From contig NZ_LFIQ01000105.1 in the NCBI RefSeq assembly GCF_001189245.1, positions 55,683 to 119,682 on the forward strand: a stretch of 64,000 nt of DNA, in the 5' to 3' direction. A program made the position numbers and the translations under genes. Source of the DNA: Bradyrhizobium pachyrhizi (lineage in GTDB: Bacteria > Pseudomonadota > Alphaproteobacteria > Rhizobiales > Xanthobacteraceae). Positions 17,237 through 25,572 of this stretch are shown here, piece after piece. The notes under the pieces are model-generated. The model saw nothing but the letters and a program-made list of their open reading frames with translations, did not search any database and was not told the origin of the DNA. How positions within the stretch are numbered: position 1 is the stretch's first letter; the number at the start of each line of letters is the position of its first letter.

Positions 17237-18823
17237 TCAATAACCTAGTGCGACGCCGTCACGACGGGAATCTGCCCCGCCTCTTAGGACCCCGCGTTTC
17301 CGGTCGATCCAGATCGCCTGGGCAGTTCCAAGTGGATTGGGGGCCGGCGTCGGGCGGTGCCCGAGAGCGCGAAGACCTTCGACAACATGCGCCGGAACGG
17401 TTCCTTCGACGTCCAGCACGTCACCGCGAGCAAAGATGCGCGGTTGGTCGATGGCTTCCTGCACGGACATCTTGTAGTCGAGCAGGTTCGACAGGATCTG
17501 GATCTGCCCAATCGGCTGAAAGTGACCACCAGTCACGCCGAAGGAAAGCACGCACTCGCCGTCGCGGGTGAGCATGGCCGGCAGGATGGTATGCATCGGA
17601 CGCCTGCCGCCCGCGAGCGTATTCGGATGGTCGGGTTCGAGCACAAAGCCGAAGCCGCGATTGTGCAAGAGGACCCCGCACTCGGGGGCGACGATGCCGC
17701 TGCCGAAATCGTCGAAGATGGAGTTGATGAACGAGACTGCGGTGCGATCCTTGTCGACGACGGACAGAAACACCGTGTCCTTGTGTTCTGGCATCGCGAC
17801 CGGAACGACATCGACCAGCCGCGAGTTCTGCGATATCCGGCCGGTAAGGATGTCGGCACGGGCCGAGCTCTTCATGCGTTCGACGGGTACTGGTGCGGCA
17901 TCGGGATCGCCGACGAAGGCGTCCCGCTCCGCATAGCCGATGCGGGCAATCTCGGATAGCAGATGGTAGCGTTCGACCGATACCGGAGCGAAGTCCGCGA
18001 CGTTATATCGGTCGAGTAGGTTTGCCATGGCAAGAACAGCAACGCCCGAGCCGTTAGGCGGGCATTCCCATAACTCGTAGCCACGATAGGATGTCGATAT
18101 CGGCGTCTCGTATCGGGGCCTGAACGCGGCAAAATCTTCAAGCGTGTGAAAACCACCCAGCGAACGAAGCGCCTTCACGATGCTTTCTGCGATCCACCCT
18201 TCGTAGAATACGTCCGCTCCCTTTGCGGCGAGGTCCTTGAGGGCGCAAGCGAGCGCCGGCTGCATGTGCAGCTGGCCTGGCTTCGGCGCTTCCCCGGCGG
18301 GAAGAAAGACCGAGGTCGTCGCGGCGAGACGCGACAGCTTCGGCACCTGCCTGCTCCAGTCCCGGGACAGTCGCTCGGTGACCGGATAACCGTTTTCCGC
18401 AGCCGCGATGGCCGGTGCGAGAAGACGCGCCAGATCGAACGTTCCGTGGTCCTCCGTGAGCCGCGCCCAGGAGCGTACAGCGCCCGGAACAGTAACCGTG
18501 TGGACGCTTTCGGGATCGAGCGTTCTGATTCCGGCTTCCGCGAGACTGCCGAGGCTTACCGCAGCCGGTGCAGCTCCGGACCCGTTAAGGGCGATGACCG
18601 GCTGCCCTTCCCGTTTCAACAAGACGAAGCAATCCCCCCCGACACCTGTTTGGGTCGGCTCGACGACGGCAAGCATCGCTCCCGCCGCTACAGCTGCATC
18701 TACGGCGTTGCCGCCATCGCGCAGCACATCGATCGCGGTCAATGTGGCAAGCGGGTGCGTAGTAGCGGCCATGCCGTTCACGCCGAAGGCTTCCGACCGC
18801 CCCGGTGACTCGAAGTTTCTCAT
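17237..18823 (-). CDS. Gamma-glutamyltransferase-family Ntn hydrolase
   Basis: The 528-residue pro-enzyme begins MRNFESPGRSEAFGVNGMAAT and has the family autoprocessing site: Thr350 in KDTVFLSVVD aligns with the catalytic threonine of GGT, followed by TAVSFINSIFDDFGSG. Cleavage there would give large and small subunits. The TVFLS form, unlike TTHYS of classical GGT, and the shorter chain resemble GGT-fold amidohydrolases such as oxamate amidohydrolase. No signal peptide is clear, suggesting a cytoplasmic enzyme. ATG 18823 has a GGGGAGG site. It either removes a gamma-glutamyl group or opens another amide of the operon's substrate. Confidence 0.8.
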   Translation of the reverse strand: MRNFESPGRSEAFGVNGMAATTHPLATLTAIDVLRDGGNAVDAAVAAGAMLAVVEPTQTGVGGDCFVLLKREGQPVIALNGSGAAPAAVSLGSLAEAGIRTLDPESVHTVTVPGAVRSWARLTEDHGTFDLARLLAPAIAAAENGYPVTERLSRDWSRQVPKLSRLAATTSVFLPAGEAPKPGQLHMQPALACALKDLAAKGADVFYEGWIAESIVKALRSLGGFHTLEDFAAFRPRYETPISTSYRGYELWECPPNGSGVAVLAMANLLDRYNVADFAPVSVERYHLLSEIARIGYAERDAFVGDPDAAPVPVERMKSSARADILTGRISQNSRLVDVVPVAMPEHKDTVFLSVVDKDRTAVSFINSIFDDFGSGIVAPECGVLLHNRGFGFVLEPDHPNTLAGGRRPMHTILPAMLTRDGECVLSFGVTGGHFQPIGQIQILSNLLDYKMSVQEAIDQPRIFARGDVLDVEGTVPAHVVEGLRALGHRPTPAPNPLGTAQAIWIDRKRGVLRGGADSRRDGVALGY

Positions 18824-18851
18824 GCCTCCCCCCTTCCGGAACTGGCGGCGC

Positions 18852-19655
18852 CTAAAAGGAAGCGAGGCCAGCATTACGCAGGTCTGTAATGAGCATGGAG
18901 GACGGCGCGTGCGTGATGCACAAGGGCGGCTTTGCGTTCGCGGTCGCAAGCTGCGGGGTGAGTCCGCAGGCCCAGAACAGCGGGATCTCGTGTGGAAGCA
19001 CCTCTCCCGAACCTACCTCCCTGTACCTCTTCGACAGGTCCACTCCGATCAAGCCGGGATCGCCGATATGAACGGGAGCACCATGAACGTTCGGAAAGCG
19101 CGACGTTATCTGGATGGCACGAATAGCCTCCCTGGCCGCGAACGGTCGCATCGTGACCACCAGCTTCGCACGGAAGTCACCGGCAGGCATCGTATCTACC
19201 GTCGTCTCATAGACGCCAGCCACTTCGCCACGCTCGAGATACCTGAGCGCAATTCCCGCTTCCACCAAGGCGTACTCGAACGAAAAGGAGCAACCCAAAG
19301 CGAAGGTCACCAGGTCATCCTGCCAGAGCCGGGATATGTCGGTCACTTCTTCCGCGAGTTGACCATCGCGAAAGACGTGGTACCGCGGCACATCGGTGCG
19401 GATGTCAATATCCTTCCCCAGGGTGGGAAGACAGGGATCGCCGATATCCGACCGGGCAATCAGGGGACATGGCTGCGGATTGCGTTGGCAGTACAGAAGG
19501 AAATCTTCCGCATGGCTTCGAGGAAGAATGCAGATGTTCGCCTGCACGCGATCCGGTGCGAAGCCGGCCGTGTAGCCGACATAAGCACCGGAGCGCACCG
19601 CCTTACGGACCGAGGTGACGTCGCGCGTATCGAAATCAGGAGCCCGACTGTTCAT
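18852..19655 (-). CDS. DUF1445 putative hydro-lyase (YcsI / D-glutamate cyclase family)
   Basis: The 267-residue protein matches DUF1445: an N-terminal VRKAVRSGAYVGYTAGFAPDRVQAN, a middle TFALGCSFSFEYAL, and the C-terminal HIGDPGLIGVDL and PLFWACGLTPQLA, with conserved Cys in GCSFS and ACG. The eukaryotic relative converts D-glutamate to 5-oxo-D-proline; bacterial members are mostly uncharacterised. It overlaps the transporter stop by four bases and precedes the GGT-family gene. A role on a glutamate or 5-oxoproline by-product is possible but not shown. Confidence 0.83.
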   Translation of the reverse strand: MNSRAPDFDTRDVTSVRKAVRSGAYVGYTAGFAPDRVQANICILPRSHAEDFLLYCQRNPQPCPLIARSDIGDPCLPTLGKDIDIRTDVPRYHVFRDGQLAEEVTDISRLWQDDLVTFALGCSFSFEYALVEAGIALRYLERGEVAGVYETTVDTMPAGDFRAKLVVTMRPFAAREAIRAIQITSRFPNVHGAPVHIGDPGLIGVDLSKRYREVGSGEVLPHEIPLFWACGLTPQLATANAKPPLCITHAPSSMLITDLRNAGLASF

Positions 19656-21037
19656 GGCACCGCCTTGGTCGCAGGCACCTCGACGGGCGCGTAATCCGAC
19701 ATCGGTCGAGCCATTGTATTGGTCGCGAGTTCGAGCGAACGTCCGCCAGTTTCACGTCCAAGCAACGCCATGGTAACGGCCTGCACGAAAAGTAGCCCGC
19801 CGATCGTGGACAGCACCGCAGCGACGCCCCAGTTGTTGAAGAGATAGACAACGCCGAAGGGAACCACAGCCGTCGTAAGCCTTGCTATTCCAACACAGAC
19901 AGCGTTGCAGCGCATACGAACCGACGTCGGGAAGAGCTCGGGCAAATAGACCGCCTGGATCGTCGCGAGAAGAAAGTAGATCAACGCGAAGGTGGCGAAG
20001 CCGATGCCCACGGCCGCGACCTGTGAAGTGGCTTGGCCGAACAGCACTGTCATGACGGCCGCACCGATAGAGCCGCCGATGATCGCGACGCGTCGACCCA
20101 AACGATCGACCCAAAGCCGGGCGACGAATGCTCCCGTTGGCGCGCCGAGGGACATGAGCGCGGACTGGCCGAGGGTCTGATTGATCGGGATGCCCTGCTT
20201 GAGAAGGAAAGTCGGGATCCACGAGACGAGGCCATATAGGGCTGCGAACATGATGACCTGTAAAACCGTTCCGAGGACCAGAGGCCGAATGAACGCCTTT
20301 TGCCAAATTGACCCGGGTGCAACTGCAGGCCGCCACTCCGGAGCGTCTAGTTCGCCGTGCTCTCTGCGAGCCTCGTGCTCGATAGCAGAAACGACCTGGT
20401 CCGCTTCGCTGAACCGCCCCTTGACCTCCAGCCAGCGCGGAGACTCGGGAAGCGCCTTTCGAAGCCATAAGATGACCAGCGCTCCAACGCCGGGGACAGC
20501 GAACATAACGCGCCAACCGAATACCGGGATGAGCGCCCAGCTCAGCAGGGTCGACACCAGTAGCCCCATGCTGGAAATCATCGAGAGCGTGGAAACCCAG
20601 CGCCCCCGCTGCTGCGGCGGCACGAACTCGGCAAGCGTCCCATAGCCCAGGACGATCTCGGCACCGAGGCCAACGCCGCAAAGGAACCGCAGAAAAACGA
20701 CCCATTCCATGTTGGGCGCCGCCGCACCGGCGAGCGAGGCCAGACCAAAGATCGCCAAATTCCACTGGAAGGTCACCCGGCGACCGAGCAAATCCGCGAC
20801 GACGCCGGCCCCGACCGTTCCCAGAAACATGCCCAGGAACGTCGCGGACACGAAGTACGCATTCAGGTCGAGACTGGAAAAGCCGGTTGAGAGAAACACG
20901 CCCAGCACTGCGCCGGCTATGTAGATATCGAGGTTGTCAAAGAACATGCCGCCACCCACGAGGGCGACGATACGCTTGTGAACCTTCGAGATCGGAAGGC
21001 GGTCGAGGCGTGCCGATACCGAGCTGGCTTGCTGCAT
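19652..21037 (-). CDS. MFS transporter, sugar/organic-acid porter type
   Basis: The 461-residue protein has twelve hydrophobic segments, the D-x2-GRR motif after helix 2 (ADLLGRRVTF), repeated in the second half (VDRLGRRVAI), and the PESPRWL signature after helix 6. This is the metabolite:H+ symporter/sugar-porter branch and imports a small organic molecule across the inner membrane. Placed within the diaminopropionate operon, it probably brings in the amino-acid substrate. A GGGGAG site precedes ATG 21037. Confidence 0.85.
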   Translation of the reverse strand: MQQASSVSARLDRLPISKVHKRIVALVGGGMFFDNLDIYIAGAVLGVFLSTGFSSLDLNAYFVSATFLGMFLGTVGAGVVADLLGRRVTFQWNLAIFGLASLAGAAAPNMEWVVFLRFLCGVGLGAEIVLGYGTLAEFVPPQQRGRWVSTLSMISSMGLLVSTLLSWALIPVFGWRVMFAVPGVGALVILWLRKALPESPRWLEVKGRFSEADQVVSAIEHEARREHGELDAPEWRPAVAPGSIWQKAFIRPLVLGTVLQVIMFAALYGLVSWIPTFLLKQGIPINQTLGQSALMSLGAPTGAFVARLWVDRLGRRVAIIGGSIGAAVMTVLFGQATSQVAAVGIGFATFALIYFLLATIQAVYLPELFPTSVRMRCNAVCVGIARLTTAVVPFGVVYLFNNWGVAAVLSTIGGLLFVQAVTMALLGRETGGRSLELATNTMARPMSDYAPVEVPATKAVP

Positions 21038-21070
21038 TTTCTCCCCTTCTGGATTTTGTAGTTGTTTTAC

Positions 21071-21463
21071 CTATCGCCTTGCGACGCAGTCGATCTCGAT
21101 CAGAGCGTCCCTTACGAGATCGGTGACGCCGACGCAGGTCCTCGTCGGTCGATGATCCGGGTGAAAAAACCGGGAGTAGACCTCGTTCATCTCGTCGTAA
21201 TCGCGTTTGAAGTTGGTGAGAAACGCGCGGACGCTGACCACGTTTTCGATCTTCAGGCCGAGGCTCCCCAGTACCCGTTCCATGTTCTTGAGGGTCTGCT
21301 CCGTCTGCGATGCGATACCTTCAGGAAGTGGCGAGCCGGGCTCATCGAGATTTCTCGCAAATTGACCCGTCAAGAACACAAATCCATCGGCCTCGACCGC
21401 ATGGCTGCTCGGCGACATCGACGGGGGTAACCCCGGCACCGTGTGGCGCGTAATCGTGCTCAT
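21071..21463 (-). CDS. RidA-family enamine/imine deaminase
   Basis: The 130-residue protein begins MSTITRHTVPGLPPSMSPSSHAVEA and carries FLTGQFARN, TEQTLKNMERVL and the C-terminal RTCVGVTDLVRDALIEIDCVA with the conserved Arg of RidA. RidA proteins release ammonia from 2-aminoacrylate, the reactive product formed by PLP lyases such as DpaL, so its position as first gene of this operon makes sense. Of three in-frame starts, ATG 21463 has the best spacing from ACGAGG. It faces the Lrp gene divergently. Confidence 0.85.
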   Translation of the reverse strand: MSTITRHTVPGLPPSMSPSSHAVEADGFVFLTGQFARNLDEPGSPLPEGIASQTEQTLKNMERVLGSLGLKIENVVSVRAFLTNFKRDYDEMNEVYSRFFHPDHRPTRTCVGVTDLVRDALIEIDCVARR

Positions 21464-21521
21464 CATCACCTCGTTCGGAATCTCTCAGGCCCGGATCCGG
21501 CGCAAATGCCGTCCGCATCGA

Positions 21522-21541
21522 CGACTGTCATGGAGGTGACA
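21522..21541. promoter_or_regulatory. Inverted repeat between RidA operon and Lrp gene (candidate operator)
   Basis: ACTGTCA and TGACAGT are perfect 7-base inverted arms separated by TGGAGG. The site is centred in the divergent promoter between the six-gene operon and the Lrp/AsnC regulator gene, where a local regulator would be expected to bind. Confidence 0.5.
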
Positions 21542-21605
21542 GTATTGCGCTCTGTCGAGAAAAGGCCTCTAAGTGGGGCCGGATCCCGTGATTTTGTTGC
21601 GCGCC

Positions 21606-22097
21606 ATGGCACCGACACAAGAACTTCGCTTGAATGACCTTGATCCTCAGGATCTTGCGATCCTGGAGATTCTTCAGCGAAACAACGCAACTCCACAGCG
21701 GACGATCGGAGAAATGGTCAACCTGTCCGCGGCTGCGGTGCAGCGACGGATCAGCCGTCTGGAAAAGCACGGCGTCATCCAGGGTAACGTCGCCATCCTG
21801 AACCCCGCGTCAGTTGGTCAACCAATTACCGTGCTGGTGGAGGTCCAGATCGAGAATGAGCGGCTTGACTTGCTGGAGGCGTCGAAGGGGAGTTTCGCCT
21901 CGGCCCCGGAAGTGCAGCAATGCTACTACGTGACGGGAGAAACAGACTTCGTGCTCGTCGTAACAGTGGGGTCCATGCAGGAATACGAACAGTTGACCAA
22001 GCGCCTGTTCTTCGAAAACCACAATATCAAGCACTTCAAAACCCTGGTCGTGATGGACCGGGTGAAGGCGTCGATGGCCTTGATCCTGCCGAAGTAA
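21606..22097 (+). CDS. Lrp/AsnC-family regulator
   Basis: The protein of about 163 residues has an N-terminal winged helix-turn-helix (DLDPQDLAILEILQRN, then GEMVNLSAAAVQRRISRLE) and a C-terminal RAM/ligand domain (VQQCYYVTGETDFVLVV). It probably senses an amino acid and controls the divergent diaminopropionate operon. The start is uncertain: a GTG at 21573 adds eleven residues without homology, so ATG 21606 is chosen although its ribosome site is weak. Confidence 0.83.
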   Translation: MAPTQELRLNDLDPQDLAILEILQRNNATPQRTIGEMVNLSAAAVQRRISRLEKHGVIQGNVAILNPASVGQPITVLVEVQIENERLDLLEASKGSFASAPEVQQCYYVTGETDFVLVVTVGSMQEYEQLTKRLFFENHNIKHFKTLVVMDRVKASMALILPK

Positions 22098-22350
22098 GGA
22101 TCGCGAAATCTTGCCGCTCTCATCCATCTCTGCGGCACAGGCAACGCATTGGCCTTCGTGCGCCGCGGCTTCCAGCCGGCAGCGGGCGAGCGCTGCGGCG
22201 ACCACCTCGTCGCGGCGTACATAGCGAAGGTCAACGGGATGAAAAAGTAAATTCCTGAAGCGTACAGCGAGCGACAGCAATTGAGTGGGAAGTTGCACAC
22301 CGCGCACGAACCCTTCGGCGCGAGCTCTGCACATGCGAGCGCAAATCTAT

Positions 22351-22371
22351 ATCCTCCAGAAAAGGGAGGAT
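22351..22371. terminator. Hairpin downstream of Lrp gene
   Basis: ATCCTCC and GGAGGAT form a perfect 7-base stem with a 7-base loop between converging genes. There is no T tract on either strand, so termination is only a possibility. Confidence 0.35.
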
Positions 22372-22393
22372 CTGCTCTCGTTCATACTTCCTC

Positions 22394-22469
22394 TTGATCT
22401 TCCAGTGCACATGCCGTGCACTCGCAGCCCTATAACCCATTGAAACTCTGAACTCTCACTCCAGTCCAT
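22394..22469. repeat. Copy 1 of a ~76-bp dispersed repeat
   Basis: It runs from TTGATCT through TGCAC-N5-GTGCA, GCCCT, ATTGAAAC and GAACTCTCACTCCA to TCCAT. The copy at 54851-54927 shares the same blocks in the same order and orientation, with small differences between blocks. It is not coding and has no further repeat beside it, so it is not a CRISPR unit. Confidence 0.65.
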
Positions 22470-22566
22470 TGTTGAGCCTTCCGGAGCCATCTCATGCCAA
22501 TCATGCCAAGGCAAACCGTCTAAGCCGCGGTTTGTCTGAAGGGTTTCTTGCCAGCCCGCAATCTCA

Positions 22567-23049
22567 TTAGGCGCCCGATCGACTGTCCGACGCGTCAGCG
22601 TCTCGCTGTAGCCACCAGTGCAGCAAGGAGAACACTGGATCGGCCTCCAGGTGATGTTCGAACACCCCTTTAACCTCGGTTCCGATGACCACGGTCTGCC
22701 GGGGATCGCCCGGCAGATTACCCACCATGCGTACGCCACCGGCGTGTGGCAGCTCAACGAGCAGCGCGAGATATGGGGCGCACTGCTTTAGCGCCGGGTG
22801 GGATGGATGCCACACGCGTTCCCAACTGTAGATGCGGCCAGTCGGCTCGACGTCAGTCCACGTGAGATCAAAGGAATGACAATTGTGGCAAATCCATTCG
22901 GGCCCGAACTGCCAGGTGCAGCAGCGATCGCAGCGTTGCACCAGTAGGCGATTTTCACGCAAGCCCATCCAATAGGGTGTCGAGAGGCCGTCCGGCTCGC
23001 CCACTGGAATGGGCAACCCGACAGGGAGATAGTGCGTAGGTCCACTCAT
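22567..23049 (-). CDS. DUF35 OB-fold zinc-ribbon protein, thiolase partner
   Basis: The 160-residue protein has a rubredoxin-like zinc ribbon with two cysteine pairs (CDRCCTW and CHNCHS, residues 40-57) followed by an OB fold (GRIYSWERVWH, then PYLALLVELPHAGGVRMVGNL). DUF35 proteins bind thiolase-fold enzymes and let them handle CoA thioesters, including retro-aldol cleavage in steroid side-chain breakdown. It overlaps the thiolase gene by four bases and ends a seven-gene operon read leftward from 29430. Confidence 0.85.
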   Translation of the reverse strand: MSGPTHYLPVGLPIPVGEPDGLSTPYWMGLRENRLLVQRCDRCCTWQFGPEWICHNCHSFDLTWTDVEPTGRIYSWERVWHPSHPALKQCAPYLALLVELPHAGGVRMVGNLPGDPRQTVVIGTEVKGVFEHHLEADPVFSLLHWWLQRDADASDSRSGA

Positions 23050-24242
23050 AACGTTGCCTCCGAACCCAGGATGAGGTTACTGGCCGGCGTCACCATCGGG
23101 CCGCCGATCACCAACGCAACATCATTTCGTCGAGCCTGGCTCGTCGACGCGCCACGCACCTGACGAACAGCTTCCAGCACCAGCTCAAAGCCGTGCATGT
23201 AGCATTCGGCAAGGTTGCCGCCACTGGTGTTGAGCGGGAGCCTCCCGGATGGAGCGATCAAATTGTCGAAAGTCAGGAAGTCGTTGGCCTTCTCGGGCCT
23301 GAAGAAGCCATGCTCCGCCAGCGCCATCACGACACCGCCGGTGAAGTTCTCGTACGCCTGGACCACGCCGACATCTGACGGCCCTACCCCGGCCATGCGG
23401 TACAGATCGGGGGCAACTGTGTCGAAGCTCGCGGTAGCGTAGAGCGGCGCGTTGTGCGCCGTCGCGGCTGCACGATGGCCCGAGCCGAAGGCCGCACCGA
23501 GTACGTAGGCCGGCTTGGACGCGAAGTCCTTGGCGCGCTCTACCGATACCAGCAGCAAGGCCGCCGCTCCGTCATTCTCCATGCAGCAATCGTAGAGATG
23601 GAATGGCTCCACGATCCAGCGCGAGGCATCGTATTTCTCCGCGTGCAGCGGCCTGCCATGCATCACGGCACGCGGGTTGGCCTGGGCATGATGATAGGAG
23701 GCGAGAGCAATCGAGCGTAGCGCCTCCTGCCGCACGCCATGCTCGTGCATGTAGCGCTGCACTCGCATGGCAAAGCGCTGCGGGGGCGCCAGCACACCAT
23801 AGGGCATCAGATAGGACCGTTCGCCGGAAACGGTGTGAATCCCGGCTGCCTGTCCGAAACGGCCATATTGGCCCTGCGCCAATGAACGGAACACCACGAC
23901 ACAATCGGCAAGGCCTGCGACGATCGAGGCGGCCGCGTTGGCGACCGCCGCGCAGCAACCGCCGCCGCCTCCGCCCCATTGCATGGTGGCGGAGCGCAAT
24001 CGATGCGTGCCCAGCGCTGCAGCCAGCCGTGACGCCTCGCTGCGATCGTCGCTGTAGGAAGAGAAGCCATCGATCTCGCGGGGATCGAGCCCGGCATCCT
24101 CGCAGGCCGCCAGGATCGCCTTCAGCGCGAGCTTGAATTCCGGATCGGGAGAAGCGCCATGACGATAATATTCGGTTTCACCGATCCCGATCACGGCCAC
24201 GCGGCCCCGCAGCGTACGCTCGTCTCGCGCGCGCCCGGTCAC
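23046..24242 (-). CDS. Thiolase-fold lipid-transfer (SCP-x/Ltp2-like) protein
   Basis: The 398-residue protein has thiolase-superfamily order: VAVIGIGETEYYR, a Gly-rich GGGGGGCCAAVANAA with the nucleophile-position Cys near residue 95, CMENDGAAALLL, and NTSGGNLAECYMHG carrying the histidine region. The C-terminal Cys-x-Gly of true thiolases appears replaced by GGPM, which fits the non-thiolytic Ltp2-type aldolases. With the overlapping DUF35 gene it likely forms a complex acting on a hydroxyacyl-CoA. Its start overlaps the CoA-transferase stop by four bases. Confidence 0.82.
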   Translation of the reverse strand: MTGRARDERTLRGRVAVIGIGETEYYRHGASPDPEFKLALKAILAACEDAGLDPREIDGFSSYSDDRSEASRLAAALGTHRLRSATMQWGGGGGGCCAAVANAAASIVAGLADCVVVFRSLAQGQYGRFGQAAGIHTVSGERSYLMPYGVLAPPQRFAMRVQRYMHEHGVRQEALRSIALASYHHAQANPRAVMHGRPLHAEKYDASRWIVEPFHLYDCCMENDGAAALLLVSVERAKDFASKPAYVLGAAFGSGHRAAATAHNAPLYATASFDTVAPDLYRMAGVGPSDVGVVQAYENFTGGVVMALAEHGFFRPEKANDFLTFDNLIAPSGRLPLNTSGGNLAECYMHGFELVLEAVRQVRGASTSQARRNDVALVIGGPMVTPASNLILGSEATL

Positions 24243-25522
24243 GGCTTGGCATCCCGTTGCGAAGCCTGGCTGCCGAAGGCTCCGCCCTTGATGAGGCGCG
24301 CGACCTCCGCCTCATCATAGCCGAGCAACTCGCGCAGCACGTTTCCGGTGTGCTGCCCAACGGTCGGTGCCGCGACGGGATCAACGATCGGCGTCCGCGA
24401 ATAGCGGATCGGCAGGTTGACATTGGGCACCCACCCCACCATCTCGTGCGGGATCCGGGTGACGATCCCGCGTTCCCTCGCCTCCGGTGAGCGGATCGCC
24501 TCGCCGACGGTCCGCACCTGGCCACAGGGGACGCCAGCCGCCCGCATCCGCGACTGCCAGTGCGACCAGGGCTGCCGGCCAAAGGCATCGCCGAGAATCG
24601 CGAACAACTCCTCGCGCCTGCGGATTCGGTCAGGGCCGGTTGCATAAATCTCGGCCGCCGCGAGATCCTCGCGCTCAAGGACCTGCGCCATCAGGCGTTG
24701 GAAGATCTTGTCATTGCCGCAGTTGATATAGAACGAGCAATCGCTCGCCAGGAACACGCCCGACGGACACGTGTCCGGGCTGGTGTTTCCGCTTCGCTTC
24801 GGATCGGTGCCATTGAAGAGCGACTGCGTGGTCGCGTAGCCGGTCATCAGGACGGCATTGTCGAACAATGACACCTCGATGGCCTGGCCTTGCCCGCTGC
24901 GCTCGCGCGCCAACAACGCGCCAAGGATTGCATTGCTCGCCATCATCGCGGTGCTGATGTCCATCACCGGCGACAAGGCCCGCACCCCTTCCCGGTCGGC
25001 GTAGCCGTTCATCGACACGAAGCCGCTCTCGACCTGCGCGATCGGATCGAAGCCGAGCCGGTCCGCAAACGCCCCGTCGCGGCCATAGGCCGACACCGAG
25101 CAATAGATGATCTCGGGCTTGATCTTGCGGCAGCTCTCATAGTCGAGCCCGAGCCGCGCCATCACGCTCGCCGAAAAGTTTTCGACGAGGACGTCCGCCG
25201 TCGCGATCAGCTCACGCGCAACCTTCAGGCCCTCCGGGGACTTCAGATCGAGAGCAACGCTGCGCTTGTTGCGGTTGGTCCAGAGGAACGGCGCACCGTG
25301 CTTGAGATCGGGATGCACCGGGGGATAGCGGCGCAGATCGTCGCCGCGGCCCGGCGCCTCGATCTTGATCACCTCGGCGCCCATGTCGGCGAGTATCATG
25401 GTCGCAAACGGTCCCGCGATGAAATGCGAGAAATCGATCACCCGAATCCCCTCGAGCGCCTTTGGCGCGCCGGGAGGACGAGGCGTGTGCTCGGGGAAAT
25501 CGGCTTCGAGTTGGTCCAGCAT
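24239..25522 (-). CDS. CaiB/BaiF family III CoA-transferase
   Basis: The 427-residue protein begins MLDQLEADFPEHTPRPP and contains the family landmarks VIDFSHFIAGPFATMILADMGAEV, the active-site Asp region SPVMDISTAM, and NRNKRSVALDLKSPEG. These enzymes move CoA between carboxylic acids in the cytoplasm, activating a substrate without ATP. ATG 25522 avoids overlap with the binding-protein gene upstream, whose stop is at 25573. It probably makes the CoA ester used by the thiolase-DUF35 pair. Confidence 0.85.
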   Translation of the reverse strand: MLDQLEADFPEHTPRPPGAPKALEGIRVIDFSHFIAGPFATMILADMGAEVIKIEAPGRGDDLRRYPPVHPDLKHGAPFLWTNRNKRSVALDLKSPEGLKVARELIATADVLVENFSASVMARLGLDYESCRKIKPEIIYCSVSAYGRDGAFADRLGFDPIAQVESGFVSMNGYADREGVRALSPVMDISTAMMASNAILGALLARERSGQGQAIEVSLFDNAVLMTGYATTQSLFNGTDPKRSGNTSPDTCPSGVFLASDCSFYINCGNDKIFQRLMAQVLEREDLAAAEIYATGPDRIRRREELFAILGDAFGRQPWSHWQSRMRAAGVPCGQVRTVGEAIRSPEARERGIVTRIPHEMVGWVPNVNLPIRYSRTPIVDPVAAPTVGQHTGNVLRELLGYDEAEVARLIKGGAFGSQASQRDAKP

Positions 25523-25572
25523 CGGGATATCCGTTGGTTTGAGAAATGTTGATCCGAGGACCGCGGCTGTCG

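Larger units (their letters stand above)
22098..22566. other. Intergenic region between converging Lrp and DUF35 genes
   Basis: No coding sequence could be supported in these 469 bases. The region holds a GC-rich hairpin (22351-22371) and one copy of a repeat also found at 54851-54927. Short open frames on both strands lack recognisable motifs. Confidence 0.6.

Noticed and set aside
22394..22469. ATTGAAAC ending that resembles a CRISPR repeat end
   Set aside because: Only one unit is present at each site, with no regularly spaced copies and no cas genes.
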